From: Nocardioides terrae
GTDB taxonomy: Bacteria; Actinomycetota; Actinomycetes; Propionibacteriales; Nocardioidaceae
DNA: 64,000 nt
Direction of reading: 5' to 3'
NCBI RefSeq assembly: GCF_900112345.1
Contig: NZ_FOLB01000003.1
Coordinates: forward strand, 1-64,000
Shown one piece after another: positions 33,839 to 45,408 of this stretch. The notes beneath the pieces were generated by a model that had not been told where the DNA came from, made no database searches, and worked only from the letters and a program-made list of their open reading frames with translations. A program made the position numbers and the translations under genes. How positions within the stretch are numbered: position 1 is the stretch's first letter; each line of letters opens with the position of its first letter.

Positions 33839-34570
33839 ATGAGGCGCCTCGCGATCGGGCTCGCTGCCCTGCTCCTGACCGGCCTGGCCGCGCCCGTCGG
33901 CCCGGCCGGTGCGACCGGCCCTGAGTCCCGGGCAGCGGCTCGTGCCGCGGGCCGGACGTGGGTGCGCGAGGCCCAGCGCCGACTCGACGCGCTGCACTGC
34001 GACGCAGGCCAGGCGGACGGCCACGTCGGACTGCACACCCGCTCGGCCGTCGTACGGCTGCAGAGCCGGAACGGTCTGCACGTCGACGGCCATCTCGGCC
34101 GCACGACCCGCCGCCTCCTCCTCTCCGGCGCCGCCCAGCGCTGCGACCGGCGGCCGGTGCCCGCGCACTCGGGCCGCGGACGCCGCATCGTCGTCGACCA
34201 GCGCCAGAACTGGCTCTGGCTGGTCGGCTCGGGCGGCCGGGTCGTCGCCCAGGCCGGGATCGTGGACAACCCGGCGGTGCTGCACGCGGGCACCTGGCGC
34301 ACCGGCTCCTACTGCGGCCGGCCCGCCCGGGTCGTGAAGAACCAGTCCGGTGCGGTCTACATGGACCACTTCGTGCGGTTCGCGCCCTGCGGCATCGGCT
34401 TCCACCGGATCCCGACCTACAAGACCACCGGGGCGCAGATGCACCCGGACTGGTACCTCGGCACCGACCTGACCGGCGACTCGCACGGCTGCGTGCGGCT
34501 CTCGGCCCGGATGGCCACCCGGGTGTGGGACTTCACCGCGGGCCGGACGACGACCGTCAAGGTGCTCTGA
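33839..34570 (+). CDS. Secreted L,D-transpeptidase with peptidoglycan-binding domain
   Basis: The 243-aa precursor has a signal peptide (1-26, ending AGA), a peptidoglycan-binding repeat (RTWVREAQRRLDALHCDAGQ, AVVRLQSRNGLHVDGHLG) and a YkuD catalytic domain (about 118-243). The active site is GDSHGCVRLSARMA with His and Cys, and the upstream MDHFVRFAPCGIGFHRIPTY holds the second conserved histidine region. It forms 3-3 crosslinks or attaches proteins to peptidoglycan. A GACAAT hexamer is 6 nt before the ATG. Confidence 0.88.
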   Translation: MRRLAIGLAALLLTGLAAPVGPAGATGPESRAAARAAGRTWVREAQRRLDALHCDAGQADGHVGLHTRSAVVRLQSRNGLHVDGHLGRTTRRLLLSGAAQRCDRRPVPAHSGRGRRIVVDQRQNWLWLVGSGGRVVAQAGIVDNPAVLHAGTWRTGSYCGRPARVVKNQSGAVYMDHFVRFAPCGIGFHRIPTYKTTGAQMHPDWYLGTDLTGDSHGCVRLSARMATRVWDFTAGRTTTVKVL

Positions 34571-34592
34571 CCCCGCCGATCTCTCGGGGCGG

Positions 34593-36476
34593 TCAGGCGC
34601 GCGCGGGCGCCGTCTCGTGCTCGGCGAGCTCCTCGATGACGCCGAGCGCGATCGCCTGCGGCGTGAGCCCGATCCGCTCCAGGATCTTGCCGCGCTTGGC
34701 GTGGTCGAGGAACTGCTGCGGGATGCCGTGGATCCGGACCGGCGTGGTGACCCGCGCGGCGGACAGCTGCTGGAGGAAGACCGCGCCGACGCCGCCCACG
34801 ACGCCGTTGTCCTCGATCGTGACCACCAGCCGGTGGTCGCGGGCGAGGTCGACGAGCGCCTCGTCGAGCGGCTTGACCCAGCGCGGGTCGACGACCGTCA
34901 CGCCGAGCCCCTGGGCGACCAGCCGCTCTGCGACGCCCACGCCGATCCCGGCGGTGGCACCGGCCGCGACGACCAGGACGTCCTTGCGCCCGCTTCGCAC
35001 GAGTACGTCGGCCGAGCCGGCCTTGCCCACGGCGGGGATGTCGTCGGGCGGCGGACCCTTGGGGAACCGCACGATCGTCGGCGCATCGGAGACGTCGACG
35101 GCCTCGCCGAGCAGCTCGCGCAGCCGGGCACCGTCGCGCGGGGCGGCGATCCGCAGACCGGGTACGACCTGGAACACCGACATGTCCCACATGCCGTTGT
35201 GCGAGGCGCCGTCGTCGCCGGTCACCCCGGACCGGTCGAGCACGAAGGTGACACCGCAGCGGTGCAGCGCGCAGTCCATCAGCACCTGGTCGAAGGCGCG
35301 GTTGAGGAAGGTCGCGTAGACGGCGACCACGGGGTGCAGCCCGCCGAGCGCGAGGCCGGCGGCCGAGGTGGCGGCGTGCTGCTCGGCGATGCCGACGTCG
35401 AAGGTCCGCTCGGGGAAGCGGGCCTGGAAGTGGTGCAGGCCGACCGGGTGCATCATCGCGGCGGTGATGCCGACGACGTCGGTGCGCCGCTCGCCGATGT
35501 GGACCATCTCGTCGGCGAAGACGTCGGTCCAGATCCGCGTCTTGGGATGCTCGTCGCCGGTGTGCACGTCGAAGGGGCCGGGGCTGTGGAACTGGTCGGC
35601 CTCGTGACGCTCGGCGGCGTCGTAGCCGAAGCCCTTGCGGGTGATCGCGTGCACGATGACCGGACCGCCGAACCGCTTGGCCTGCGCGAGCACCTGCTCG
35701 ACGGCCGCCCGGTCGTGCCCGTCGACGGGGCCGACGTACTTCAGGCCGAGGTCCTCGAAGAGGCCCTGCGGGGCGAGGGCGTCCTTGAGGCCCTTCTTGA
35801 CGGCGTGGAGCACCTCGTAGGCGCTGCCGCCGCCGGGCAGGGCGGGCAGCCGCCGCTTGATCAGCTCGAGCACCCGCTCGTAGCGCGGGTTGGTGCGCAG
35901 GGACGTGAGCGCGGTCGCCAGGCCGCCGACGGTCGGCGTGTAGGACCGGCCGTTGTCGTTGACGACGATGACCAGACGCGAGCTGTTGGCGATCGCGATG
36001 TTGTTGAGCGCCTCCCAGGCCATGCCGCCGGTCAGCGCCCCGTCGCCGATGACCGCCACCACGTGGCGGTCCTCGCCGCGGATCGCGTAGGCCTTCGCGA
36101 GGCCGTCGGCATAGCTCAGGGCGGTCGAGGCGTGCGAGTTCTCCACGATGTCGTGGGGCGACTCGGCCTGGCTGGGATAGCCGGAGAGGCCGCCCTCCTG
36201 CCGCAGGCCGTCGAAGTCGCCGGCGCGGCCGGTGAGCATCTTGTGCACGTAGGCCTGGTGGCCGGTGTCGAACACGACCCGGTCGCTCGGGGAGTCGAAG
36301 ACCCGGTGGATCGCGAGGGTCAGCTCGACGACGCCGAGGTTGGGGCCGAGGTGGCCGCCCGTCCGCGCGGTCGTGGTGACGAGGAGGTCGCGGATCTCAG
36401 CCGCGAGCGCGGTGAGCTCGCTGTCGCTCAGGCCGTCGAGATCCCGCGGCGTCGCGACCTGGTCGAGAAGAGCCAT
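34593..36476 (-). CDS. dxs: 1-deoxy-D-xylulose-5-phosphate synthase
   Basis: The 627-aa enzyme has the thiamine diphosphate motif [40 protein letters not shown] near the N-terminus, [12 protein letters not shown], the catalytic [15 protein letters not shown] and [20 protein letters not shown]. It makes DXP from pyruvate and glyceraldehyde-3-phosphate, the first step of the MEP isoprenoid route and a source for thiamine and pyridoxal. The ATG is 7 nt after TAACCT on the minus strand, so it is probably transcribed on its own despite the SMP-30 gene 10 nt upstream. Confidence 0.97.
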   Translation of the reverse strand: MALLDQVATPRDLDGLSDSELTALAAEIRDLLVTTTARTGGHLGPNLGVVELTLAIHRVFDSPSDRVVFDTGHQAYVHKMLTGRAGDFDGLRQEGGLSGYPSQAESPHDIVENSHASTALSYADGLAKAYAIRGEDRHVVAVIGDGALTGGMAWEALNNIAIANSSRLVIVVNDNGRSYTPTVGGLATALTSLRTNPRYERVLELIKRRLPALPGGGSAYEVLHAVKKGLKDALAPQGLFEDLGLKYVGPVDGHDRAAVEQVLAQAKRFGGPVIVHAITRKGFGYDAAERHEADQFHSPGPFDVHTGDEHPKTRIWTDVFADEMVHIGERRTDVVGITAAMMHPVGLHHFQARFPERTFDVGIAEQHAATSAAGLALGGLHPVVAVYATFLNRAFDQVLMDCALHRCGVTFVLDRSGVTGDDGASHNGMWDMSVFQVVPGLRIAAPRDGARLRELLGEAVDVSDAPTIVRFPKGPPPDDIPAVGKAGSADVLVRSGRKDVLVVAAGATAGIGVGVAERLVAQGLGVTVVDPRWVKPLDEALVDLARDHRLVVTIEDNGVVGGVGAVFLQQLSAARVTTPVRIHGIPQQFLDHAKRGKILERIGLTPQAIALGVIEELAEHETAPARA

Positions 36477-36486
36477 AGCCGCGAGG

Positions 36487-37416
36487 TTACCCGTCGGTGA
36501 GCCTGAACGATGCAACCGCGGGCTCGTGCAGCGACCCCAGCCACACCACGCCGTCGCGCTCGCGCACGCCGGTGACCATGTGGAACCGCTGGGTGTCGAT
36601 GTCGATGTCGTGGACCAGCGCGCCTCGGTCGTCGTACGCCTGGACGCGGACGGTGCGCCGGGGCTTGGGCTGGACCTTGTCGGGGACCCGCGTGATCGAG
36701 CGCTGGACCCAGCCCGGCGCCTGCTGGAGCCGCTCGACCAGCGGATCGACCGGGCTGGCCAAGGACACCCAGATGAGTCCGTCGCTCCCCCGCGCGATGT
36801 TGTCCGGGTAGCCCGGCAGGTCACCCACCAGCAGGTCGTCGGGCCGCCCGTCGAGCCAGTGTCGTACGACGGTCCGACCGGCCGTCTCGGCGACCGCGAC
36901 GAACGCCTCGTCGCTGCTCAGCGCCACACCGTTGGCGAAGGAGAGGCCCTCCACCTCGACACTGGTCTCGCCGTCCGGCGCCAGCCTGACGAGACGGCCC
37001 GTGCGGGTGGCCTGGACCATCTCGTCCTTCCAGCTGTCGATGCCGTGGTGGGCCGACGAGTCGCTGAACCACACGGTGCCGTCGGCGGCGATCGCAGCGT
37101 TGTTGCAGAAGACCAGCGCCCGGCCGCCGGCCTCGGCGGTGAGCTGCTCGACGGCGCCCGAGGCGGTGTCCATGCGCAGAACGCCGCGGCGGGCGTCGCA
37201 GATCAGCAGCCGGCCGTCACCGTCGAGCTCGAGGCCGAGCGGCCGCCCGCCGGTCCTCCCCACCAGGTCCACGCGGCGCGCGTCGTGGCTGATCCGCCAG
37301 ATGCTGCCGTCGACGGTGCCGGTGAAGACGGCGCCCTCGTCGCGTCCGCCGGTCCCCACGACGACGTCCTCGGCACCGCCGGCAGGGACGGGGATCACCT
37401 CGAAGCTGCTCACCAT
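36487..37416 (-). CDS. SMP-30/gluconolactonase-like beta-propeller protein
   Basis: The 309-aa protein has propeller repeats: [80 protein letters not shown]. The strictosidine synthase/SMP-30 style metal-site Asn and Asp ([16 protein letters not shown]) are present, so it may be a lactonase or esterase. No signal peptide is seen. ATG 37416 is 8 nt after TAGGTT; the in-frame upstream start is less likely. Substrate unknown. Confidence 0.8.
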   Translation of the reverse strand: MVSSFEVIPVPAGGAEDVVVGTGGRDEGAVFTGTVDGSIWRISHDARRVDLVGRTGGRPLGLELDGDGRLLICDARRGVLRMDTASGAVEQLTAEAGGRALVFCNNAAIAADGTVWFSDSSAHHGIDSWKDEMVQATRTGRLVRLAPDGETSVEVEGLSFANGVALSSDEAFVAVAETAGRTVVRHWLDGRPDDLLVGDLPGYPDNIARGSDGLIWVSLASPVDPLVERLQQAPGWVQRSITRVPDKVQPKPRRTVRVQAYDDRGALVHDIDIDTQRFHMVTGVRERDGVVWLGSLHEPAVASFRLTDG

Positions 37417-37475
37417 GGTGACCGAACCTACTGGTCCCGGGCGGCCGCGGGCACCCGTCGGGCACACTGGTCGGC

Positions 37476-37679
37476 ATGGCGAAGAAGCTCACCCAGCGGC
37501 AGGCCCGCATCGTCGGCATCGCGGTGGTCGTCCAGTTCGTGATCGGGGCGCTCACCCTGCGCGACATCTCCCGTCGCTCCTCCGACCAGGTGCGCGGCCC
37601 GAAGTGGCTGTGGCGCATCCTCGGCACGGCCAACACCTCCGGCTCCGCGGCGTACTGGCTCATCGGCCGTCGCCGCTGA
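37476..37679 (+). CDS. Small membrane protein (67 aa), PLDc_N-like
   Basis: The product has a short basic N-terminus, one hydrophobic helix (VGIAVVVQFVIGALTLRDIS, about residues 13-32), the polar segment RRSSDQVRGPKWLWRILGTA and a second weak hydrophobic stretch ending in Arg-rich residues. The R-x-x-x-V-x-G-x-K-W-L-W pattern resembles the PLDc_N membrane module of phospholipase D-type proteins without the catalytic part. It is divergent from the SMP-30 gene. Function unknown. Confidence 0.65.
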   Translation: MAKKLTQRQARIVGIAVVVQFVIGALTLRDISRRSSDQVRGPKWLWRILGTANTSGSAAYWLIGRRR

Positions 37680-37693
37680 GCGCTGCCCCTCGC

Positions 37694-38098
37694 TCACCCC
37701 GCGAGGAAGCTGAACCTCACCTCGCGGGTGGCGTTGTCGACGTTGAGGTCGACCAGGCAGATCGACTGCCACGTGCCGAGCGCGAGCCGTCCGTCGAGCA
37801 CGGGGACGGTCGCGTACGGCGGCACCACGGCCGGCATCACGTGTGAGCGGCCGTGCCCCTGGCTGCCGTGGCGGTGTCGCCAGCGGTCGTCCTTGGGCAG
37901 CAGGTCGTCGAGGGCGGCCAAGAGGTCGTCGTCGCTGCCGGCCCCGGTCTCGATGATGGCGAGCCCGGCGGTCGCGTGCGGGACGAACACGTGCAGGAGC
38001 CCGTCGCCGCGGCCTTCGGCGAACTCGGCGGCGGCGCTGGTGATGTCGAGGACCACCTCGTGGCCGCCGGTCTGGAAGGAGCGCGTCTCGGAGTCCAT
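37694..38098 (-). CDS. YjbQ/UPF0047 family protein (secondary thiamine-phosphate synthase-like)
   Basis: The 134-aa protein shows the YjbQ motif HVFVPHATAGLAIIETGAGS (about residues 37-56), the metal/phosphate-site HGRSHVMPAVVPPYATVPVL and the closing LALGTWQSICLVDLNVDNAT. E. coli YjbQ has weak thiamine-phosphate synthase activity; the true role is unclear. TACGAT is 7 nt before the ATG. A thiamine-binding family gene lies 0.85 kb away on the same strand, which may or may not be meaningful. Confidence 0.88.
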   Translation of the reverse strand: MDSETRSFQTGGHEVVLDITSAAAEFAEGRGDGLLHVFVPHATAGLAIIETGAGSDDDLLAALDDLLPKDDRWRHRHGSQGHGRSHVMPAVVPPYATVPVLDGRLALGTWQSICLVDLNVDNATREVRFSFLAG

Positions 38099-38286
38099 GC
38101 CCCCGATCGTAGGAGCCGGGACGTGCTACGGACGCCGCCCGGTGGGACAGGCGGCGCCCGTAGGCTCGGGGTCCGGCCCAGGTGGCGACCGCGCCACCGG
38201 CGAGGGACCGGGATGTGGTCCTGATGTCCTGTTCCTGTCGCCGGACGCCGTGGGCGTTACACGCCGCCCGGAAAAGCCGGCAGGAG

Positions 38287-38949
38287 TCAGACGGGCGTGC
38301 CGTCCGGCTCCCGACCGCCGTCGGGATCCGTCGCCCCGCCGGCGCACGAAGCCGCGGGCTCCGGCGCCGTCTCGCCGTGGCCGAACGTCGCGATGAACTG
38401 CTCGAGCCGGGTGTCGTCGGCGCCGGCGAGCCTGAGCTGACGGCCCCAGACGGTCACGACGACCGGTGCGGGCAGACCGGGGTACGGCGCCATGATGCCG
38501 TTCTGCGGGAGCCGGCTCTCAAGCCGGCGGACGTCGGCGCCGCTCAGGTCGGGGTCGTAGGAGATCCAGACGCTGCCGTGCTCGAGGTCGTGCACGGCGT
38601 TCTCGTCGCGCAAGGGCACGTCGTAGGCGCCGCACTCGAGCCAGACCGGGTCGTGTGGACCCCCGGCGGGCGGCGTCATCGGGTAGTCGACACGGTCCTC
38701 GGTGTGCTGGACGCTCAGGCCGGCGTACGTCCGGACGGCGCCGAGGCCCTGCTCGCTCGCCGTGGCGCGCCGGGGCTCGTCGTCGGTGAGCATCGGCAGC
38801 GCGACGGCCGCGGCGACGAGCATCACCGCGAGGGTGACGACGGCCGCGACGACGTAGCGCCGCGTCGGGGGCTGGGGCGGGGTGGGGCCGAGGGAGACGA
38901 CCGAGGGCAGTCCGTCGGCCGGGACGTGGCCGGTGGGCTGCTCACTCAC
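38287..38949 (-). CDS. DUF3105 membrane-anchored protein
   Basis: The 220-aa protein has a cytoplasmic proline-rich start, one membrane helix (YVVAAVVTLAVMLVAAAVAL, about 32-51) and the DUF3105 domain: VQHTEDRVDYPMTPPAGGPH, DPVWLECGAYDVPLRDENAV, HDLEHGSVWISYDPDL. The conserved His and Cys residues suggest a metal or copper site. A Gly/Asp-rich tail follows. Its ATG overlaps the stop of the thiamine-binding gene by 8 nt. The gap 38099-38286 downstream holds no recognisable gene or RNA. Confidence 0.85.
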   Translation of the reverse strand: MSEQPTGHVPADGLPSVVSLGPTPPQPPTRRYVVAAVVTLAVMLVAAAVALPMLTDDEPRRATASEQGLGAVRTYAGLSVQHTEDRVDYPMTPPAGGPHDPVWLECGAYDVPLRDENAVHDLEHGSVWISYDPDLSGADVRRLESRLPQNGIMAPYPGLPAPVVVTVWGRQLRLAGADDTRLEQFIATFGHGETAPEPAASCAGGATDPDGGREPDGTPV

Positions 38950-39241
38950 CCAGGGCTCGCTCGACCCGCTCGACCTTGGCGGTCAGCTGCCCGGTGAAGC
39001 CGGGCCGGATGTCGGCCTTGAGCACGAGGCTGACGCGGGAGGAGTACGCCGCCACGGCGTCGACCGCCTGCTTGAGCACGGCCATGACCTCGTCCCACTC
39101 CCCCTCGACGTTGGTGAACATCGCATTGGTCTCGTTGGGGAGCCCGGACTCGCGCACGACCCTGACGGCGGCGGCCACCGCCTCGGCGACGCTGCCGGTC
39201 TCGTCGGAGGTGCTGGGAGCGATCGAGAAGGCGACGAGCAT
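38942..39241 (-). CDS. Thiamine-binding MTH1187/YkoF-family protein
   Basis: The 99-aa protein begins MLVAFSIAPSTSDETGSVAE and has ESGLPNETNAMFTNVEGEWD and VSLVLKADIRPGFTGQLTAK, the ferredoxin-like fold of the MTH1187/YkoF family, whose members bind thiamine or a related pyrimidine. The ATG is 7 nt after TAGGCT on the minus strand. It is the first gene of a two-gene unit with the DUF3105 gene. Confidence 0.85.
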   Translation of the reverse strand: MLVAFSIAPSTSDETGSVAEAVAAAVRVVRESGLPNETNAMFTNVEGEWDEVMAVLKQAVDAVAAYSSRVSLVLKADIRPGFTGQLTAKVERVERALGE

Positions 39242-39316
39242 GCTCCCGAGCCTAGTGTCCCCACCTGTGCGGCTCGGCGGGGACACCAGGCTCAGCGCCC
39301 GGTCAGCGGCGACCCG

Positions 39317-40393
39317 TCACCGGAAGGGGGTGGTGCGGGCGGCCTGCAGCAGACGCTTGCGCGAGAACGACTTCCCGTTGCCGGCGCGCCAGGGGCGGCC
39401 GACCCAGACGAAGGCGTCCACGTAGGTGGCCAGGCGGGCGTTCTGCGTCGCGTTGAGGTGGAGCTTGCGGCTGTAGGCCGTGACGTTGGTCGTCGGCGGG
39501 ACGCCCAGCGTCACGCACACCCGCTGGCGCTTCCGCTTGCAGGTGATCGGCGTGAGGAAGCTCTTGTGGGAGTGGTGCTTCCGGTAGCGCTGGTAGGTGA
39601 ACGGGTGGCCGTTGTCGGCGGTGTCGAGCACGGCGGTCTTGCCCGGGTAGCCGCGGGCCGCGAGCCCGGAGGCGATCGCTGCCGCGTAGTTCACGTCGGC
39701 GCCGACGCTGGTGTGGTGGGTCCCGCCGAGGGCGAAGCCCCGGGTGTAGCCGATCCCCGCGTCGATCAGCAGCTGGGTCGCGGTGGAGGCCTTCAGCCAG
39801 TCCGGAGCGCCGGCCTCGAGGTAGACGGTGGCGTTGGGGAGGCTCGAGAGCCGCTGGGCGGCGTACCGCACGAGCGAGAGCCGGACGGCGGGGTCGGCGG
39901 TGTGGCCGCCGGGGGCGTCGAGGGCGAGGTCGGGCTCGAGGATGATCATCACCCGTCGGTTGCCGATGGTCTGCGCGACGGTGTCCATCCAGCTGCGGTA
40001 GGCCGCCTGGTCGGCCGCGGTGAGCGGGACGTGGCGCCTGGCCTCACGATCCGGCCACTGCCGGAACAGCGCGAACTGGACGAGCTTGTTGGGATCGCCG
40101 TGCTGGGTCCGCTCGATGTACCGCTCGAGGCTTGTCGAGATCGAGTGGGTGTGCGCGGTGAACCAGGCGGCGTGCGGCCGGAGTGCGACCTTGCCGTACA
40201 GGCGCTTCTTGTGGCCGTGGGCGTGCTGGTAGGCCGGATAGGTGTTGTCCCACTTGCCGGTGTGCACGCCCCAGTTGCCGACGAGTGGATTGGCTGGTGT
40301 GGCTCCGGCTGGTGGCGCCGAAGCGAGGGTGAGGCCGACGACGGCGGCCACGGAAGCAGCAAGGACCCGCTGAGTGAGGGAGCACAGACTCAT
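39317..40393 (-). CDS. Secreted glycoside hydrolase family 6 protein
   Basis: The 358-aa precursor has a signal peptide (1-32, ending AGA) and a GH6 catalytic domain: NWGVHTGKWDNTYPAYQ, the signature RVMIILEPDLALDAPGG with catalytic Asp (about residue 154), ALGGTHHTSVGADVNYAAAI, and VWVGRPWRAGNGKSF at the C-terminus in the position of the usual W-V-K-x-P-G-E-x-D region. That motif is altered (RPWRAGNG lacks the acidic pair), so activity on cellulose is uncertain. No cellulose-binding module is present. TACCGT is 7 nt before the ATG. Confidence 0.82.
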   Translation of the reverse strand: MSLCSLTQRVLAASVAAVVGLTLASAPPAGATPANPLVGNWGVHTGKWDNTYPAYQHAHGHKKRLYGKVALRPHAAWFTAHTHSISTSLERYIERTQHGDPNKLVQFALFRQWPDREARRHVPLTAADQAAYRSWMDTVAQTIGNRRVMIILEPDLALDAPGGHTADPAVRLSLVRYAAQRLSSLPNATVYLEAGAPDWLKASTATQLLIDAGIGYTRGFALGGTHHTSVGADVNYAAAIASGLAARGYPGKTAVLDTADNGHPFTYQRYRKHHSHKSFLTPITCKRKRQRVCVTLGVPPTTNVTAYSRKLHLNATQNARLATYVDAFVWVGRPWRAGNGKSFSRKRLLQAARTTPFR

Positions 40394-40441
40394 GCAACGG
40401 ACGGTAACCGGCGGTCTACATTCGTACACATTCCGCGCGAC

Positions 40442-40476
40442 GACGCCCCCGGCCGCGCGGGGCGGCCGGGGGCGTC
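40442..40476 (-). terminator. Intrinsic terminator of the aconitase gene
   Basis: A perfect 15-bp stem, GACGCCCCCGGCCGC (40442-40456) with GCGGCCGGGGGCGTC (40462-40476), and a 5-nt loop lie 13 bp behind the aconitase stop. There is no U-run on the minus strand, as often in high-GC actinobacteria. The remaining bases 40394-40441 hold the GH6 promoter. Confidence 0.75.
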
Positions 40477-40489
40477 GGGAGCGATGCGA

Positions 40490-43339
<2,850 letters not shown>

Positions 43340-43439
43340 CTCCTCTGTCGTGTGTCTGCACGAGCAACGTCGAGGTCCATCCTGCCGCGCAGGCAAACAC
43401 GCCCGGAAGTAAGGCTGGCCTTCTTCGACCCCGATATTG

Positions 43440-43467
43440 TCTCGACATCAAGATACACGATGTCGAG
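43440..43467. promoter_or_regulatory. Palindromic operator candidate upstream of acnA
   Basis: CTCGACATC (43441-43449) and GATGTCGAG (43459-43467) form a perfect 9-bp inverted repeat with a 9-bp AT-richer spacer. Within it TCTCGACATCAAGA is itself a near-palindrome of the form TCTyGAyrTCrAGA. It lies between acnA and the convergently placed end of the F420-type gene, about 100 bp from the acnA ATG. I cannot name the regulator. Confidence 0.6.
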
Positions 43468-43493
43468 GGGAAGTGGGAGGCGGGACCGCGCGG

Positions 43494-44366
43494 TCAGCGA
43501 CCGGCGGTCAGGACCTCGGCGTGCACGTCGACCTCGGAGTGGAAGTGGTCGCCCGGCTCGGCGAACGGCCCGTAGACCACCAGCTCGTCGAAGCCGAGCT
43601 CCTCGGCGCGACCGATCGCGTCGCGGTAGGCCTCGACGGACGCAGTGGGCCGTACCGACCCGAACCCGAGCAGCAGTGAGTGGCGCATCGACGCCGGGTC
43701 GCGCCCCTCGGCCCCGCAGGCGTCCTCGAGGCGCCGGGACTGGTCGCGTACGGCGCCCCAGAACTCCTCGGGTGCGAGCACCGTCGAGCCCGGCCCGCCG
43801 TAGGTGTTCCACCCGTCGGCGTGGCGGGCGGTGAGCGCCAGTGCCTTGGGACCGTGCGCCGCGAGCAGGAGGAACGGCCGCTCGACGCCCGGTGGCAGCG
43901 GCGTGGTCTCCACGCCCGAGAAGCCGGTCGCCCGGCCGCGCCACTCGGTCGCGCCGCCCCACACCGCGGCCAGCCCCTCGACCACGTCGACCAGCCGCGC
44001 CGACAGCTGCCCGCCCGTGACGGTCTCGTCGCGGTCGGCGAGGGCGCAGCCGGGGGCGCCGGCCCCGAGGCCGAGTACCAGCCGCCCACCGGAGACGTCC
44101 TGCACGGTGGCCGCCAGCCGCGCCAGCGCCACCGGCGAGTGCAGCGCCCCCGACGCGACCAGCGGACCCAGCTCGATGCGCTCGGTGACGCCCGCGGCCG
44201 CGGCCAGCGTGGTGAAGCCGTCGCCGAGCCAACCCCCTGCCGCGGTCGGGTGGGTGAGGTGGTCGTAGACGTAGGCCGCGTCATAGCCCAGCTCCTCGAC
44301 GAGCCGGAAGTCCGCCGCGAGCTGTCGCCACGGCCGGGTCTGCATGACGACGACACCCAGTCTCAT
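43494..44366 (-). CDS. F420-type LLM-class (luciferase-like) oxidoreductase
   Basis: The 290-aa TIM-barrel protein begins MRLGVVVMQTRPWRQLAADF and has YDAAYVYDHLTHPTAAGGWL, ERIELGPLVASGALHSPVAL, ARLAATVQDVSGGRLVLGLG and GAGAPGCALADRDE, the standard blocks of the luciferase-like family whose actinobacterial members often use F420. The substrate is unknown. The long frame upstream of 44366 overlaps the lipoprotein gene in another frame and is ignored. No flavin reductase is adjacent. Confidence 0.82.
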   Translation of the reverse strand: MRLGVVVMQTRPWRQLAADFRLVEELGYDAAYVYDHLTHPTAAGGWLGDGFTTLAAAAGVTERIELGPLVASGALHSPVALARLAATVQDVSGGRLVLGLGAGAPGCALADRDETVTGGQLSARLVDVVEGLAAVWGGATEWRGRATGFSGVETTPLPPGVERPFLLLAAHGPKALALTARHADGWNTYGGPGSTVLAPEEFWGAVRDQSRRLEDACGAEGRDPASMRHSLLLGFGSVRPTASVEAYRDAIGRAEELGFDELVVYGPFAEPGDHFHSEVDVHAEVLTAGR

Positions 44367-44410
44367 GCGGCCCACTCTTCCGCGGTCAGGCTCGGAGCAC
44401 CAACCGCACG

Positions 44411-44926
44411 TCAGGCCCCGTAGGGAACAGCGACCCGGTCGTGCACGCCGGACCAGGTCAGGTCGAAGGTCCAGCATCCGGGGCGGGGCATGTCGATGAT
44501 GGAGGGGCCAGGCCCTCCCGCAACGGTCTGATCGGCTGTCACGGACGTGCCGTCGAGCCGCGCTGCGATCGTCAGCTCGGGAGGCGTGCCGGCCTTGCCC
44601 GCGTTGCTGACCCACAGGATCTTGTTGTTGCGACCGTCGTTCGGAGCGGGCGCCCTGAGCGGGTAGCCGAAGACGACGCCGACGATGTGCCCGGTCTCGC
44701 CGATCACGTAGCGCACGTCCTGGTCGGGCGGGGTGAAGCCGGCCCGGGCCCACTCGGGCAGCGGCCCGAAGTGGACCGACGTCTCGCACGACATCGGCGA
44801 CGCGGTCGCGGAGCCGGACCGCTCCTTCACCCGGTCGTCGGAGCCGCTCGAGCAGCCACCGAGCGCCGTCAGGACGAGGGCAGCCGCGGCGGGCAGGATC
44901 ACCCGCACGGCGCGCGGCTCGGTCAT
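44411..44926 (-). CDS. Lipoprotein of unknown function (171 aa)
   Basis: Residues 1-25 form a lipoprotein signal peptide with lipobox LTALGGCSSG (Cys about 25). The mature part is short: CETSVHFGPLPEWARAGFTP, VRYVIGETGHIVGVVFGYPL and PRPGCWTFDLTWSGVHDRVA, a beta-rich domain with two further cysteines that could pair. The last block resembles small actinobacterial lipoproteins ending in a sandwich domain, but I assign no family. The ATG is 6 nt after TAGCGT on the minus strand. Confidence 0.8.
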   Translation of the reverse strand: MTEPRAVRVILPAAAALVLTALGGCSSGSDDRVKERSGSATASPMSCETSVHFGPLPEWARAGFTPPDQDVRYVIGETGHIVGVVFGYPLRAPAPNDGRNNKILWVSNAGKAGTPPELTIAARLDGTSVTADQTVAGGPGPSIIDMPRPGCWTFDLTWSGVHDRVAVPYGA

Positions 44927-44981
44927 GGTCCGACGCTACTCCGGTGAGGGCAGCTCGGAGCGTGCCCGCCCGCCGGCACGT

Positions 44982-45050
44982 TCACGAGGACCCCCGCGCC
45001 CGGTAGACCAGCAGGGCGATCTGGACCCGGTCGGTCGATCCGGTCGTGGC
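44982..45050 (-). pseudogene. Possible remnant of a LuxR/NarL-type response regulator C-terminus
   Basis: The minus strand encodes STDRVQIALLVYRARGSS followed by a stop at 44984-44982. D-R-V-Q-x-A-L-L-V-Y is how many NarL-type regulators end. Nothing upstream (to about 45165) continues the domain, so this would be a truncated end. The rest of 44927-45165 has no feature that I can support. Confidence 0.25.
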
Positions 45051-45165
45051 AGGGCGATCCTCCGGGCGTGCGGGCTCAGTCCCCTCGCGCGCAGGCGCCC
45101 GTTCGTGCTTCGGTGGGATGACCGTGCCGGGCTCACGAGGCGACCGGCAGATGGGAGGAGGACCC

Positions 45166-45369
45166 ATGAGCGACCAGAGCTCCTGGAGCGGCGTGGTGGT
45201 GAAGAAGTCCCGCGGTCTGCTCGACGGATCGAATCTCTACCGGCGCCTGACCATCCGCCACGACGACGGGACCGAGTCGAAGGTGCGGGTGGGCCGGGCG
45301 CTCTGGAACCAGATCGACGTCGGCGACCGGGTGCTCAAGGAAGCGGGCGGAGATCCGCACCGGACGTGA
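45166..45369 (+). CDS. Small conserved-looking protein (67 aa), unknown
   Basis: The ATG is preceded by an excellent GGGAGGAGGA ribosome binding site, which decides it over the earlier in-frame start. The product is a small beta-rich protein: WSGVVVKKSRGLLDGSNLYR, RLTIRHDDGTESKVRVGRAL, WNQIDVGDRVLKEAGGDPHR. The repeated strand pattern and closing G-D-x-V-x-K-x-x-G-x-x-P resemble a compact OB/SH3-like barrel. I recognise no function. A strong terminator follows. Confidence 0.75.
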   Translation: MSDQSSWSGVVVKKSRGLLDGSNLYRRLTIRHDDGTESKVRVGRALWNQIDVGDRVLKEAGGDPHRT

Positions 45370-45374
45370 CCCCT

Positions 45375-45408
45375 GCTCCCCTCCTGTGCCTCAGCGCAGG
45401 AGGGGAGC
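45375..45408. terminator. Bidirectional terminator between the 67-aa gene and mocR
   Basis: A perfect 12-bp stem, GCTCCCCTCCTG (45375-45386) with CAGGAGGGGAGC (45397-45408), encloses 10 nt. The 3' arm overlaps the end of the mocR coding region, including its stop at 45391-45393. It serves both convergent genes. Confidence 0.75.

Noticed and set aside
32223..33842. 539-codon plus-strand frame opposite the amino-acid permease
   Set aside because: Acidic/His/Arg low-complexity translation typical of antisense to a membrane protein.
36477..36486. dxs and the SMP-30 gene as one operon
   Set aside because: They are only 10 bp apart, but a TAACCT box sits 7 nt before the dxs ATG, so dxs likely has its own promoter; read-through cannot be excluded.
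38099..38286. Possible structured RNA or riboswitch upstream of the yjbQ/DUF3105 interval
   Set aside because: Several short GC hairpins are present, but no TPP, cobalamin or c-di-AMP riboswitch core could be recognised, and the region is downstream, not upstream, of the thiamine-related gene.
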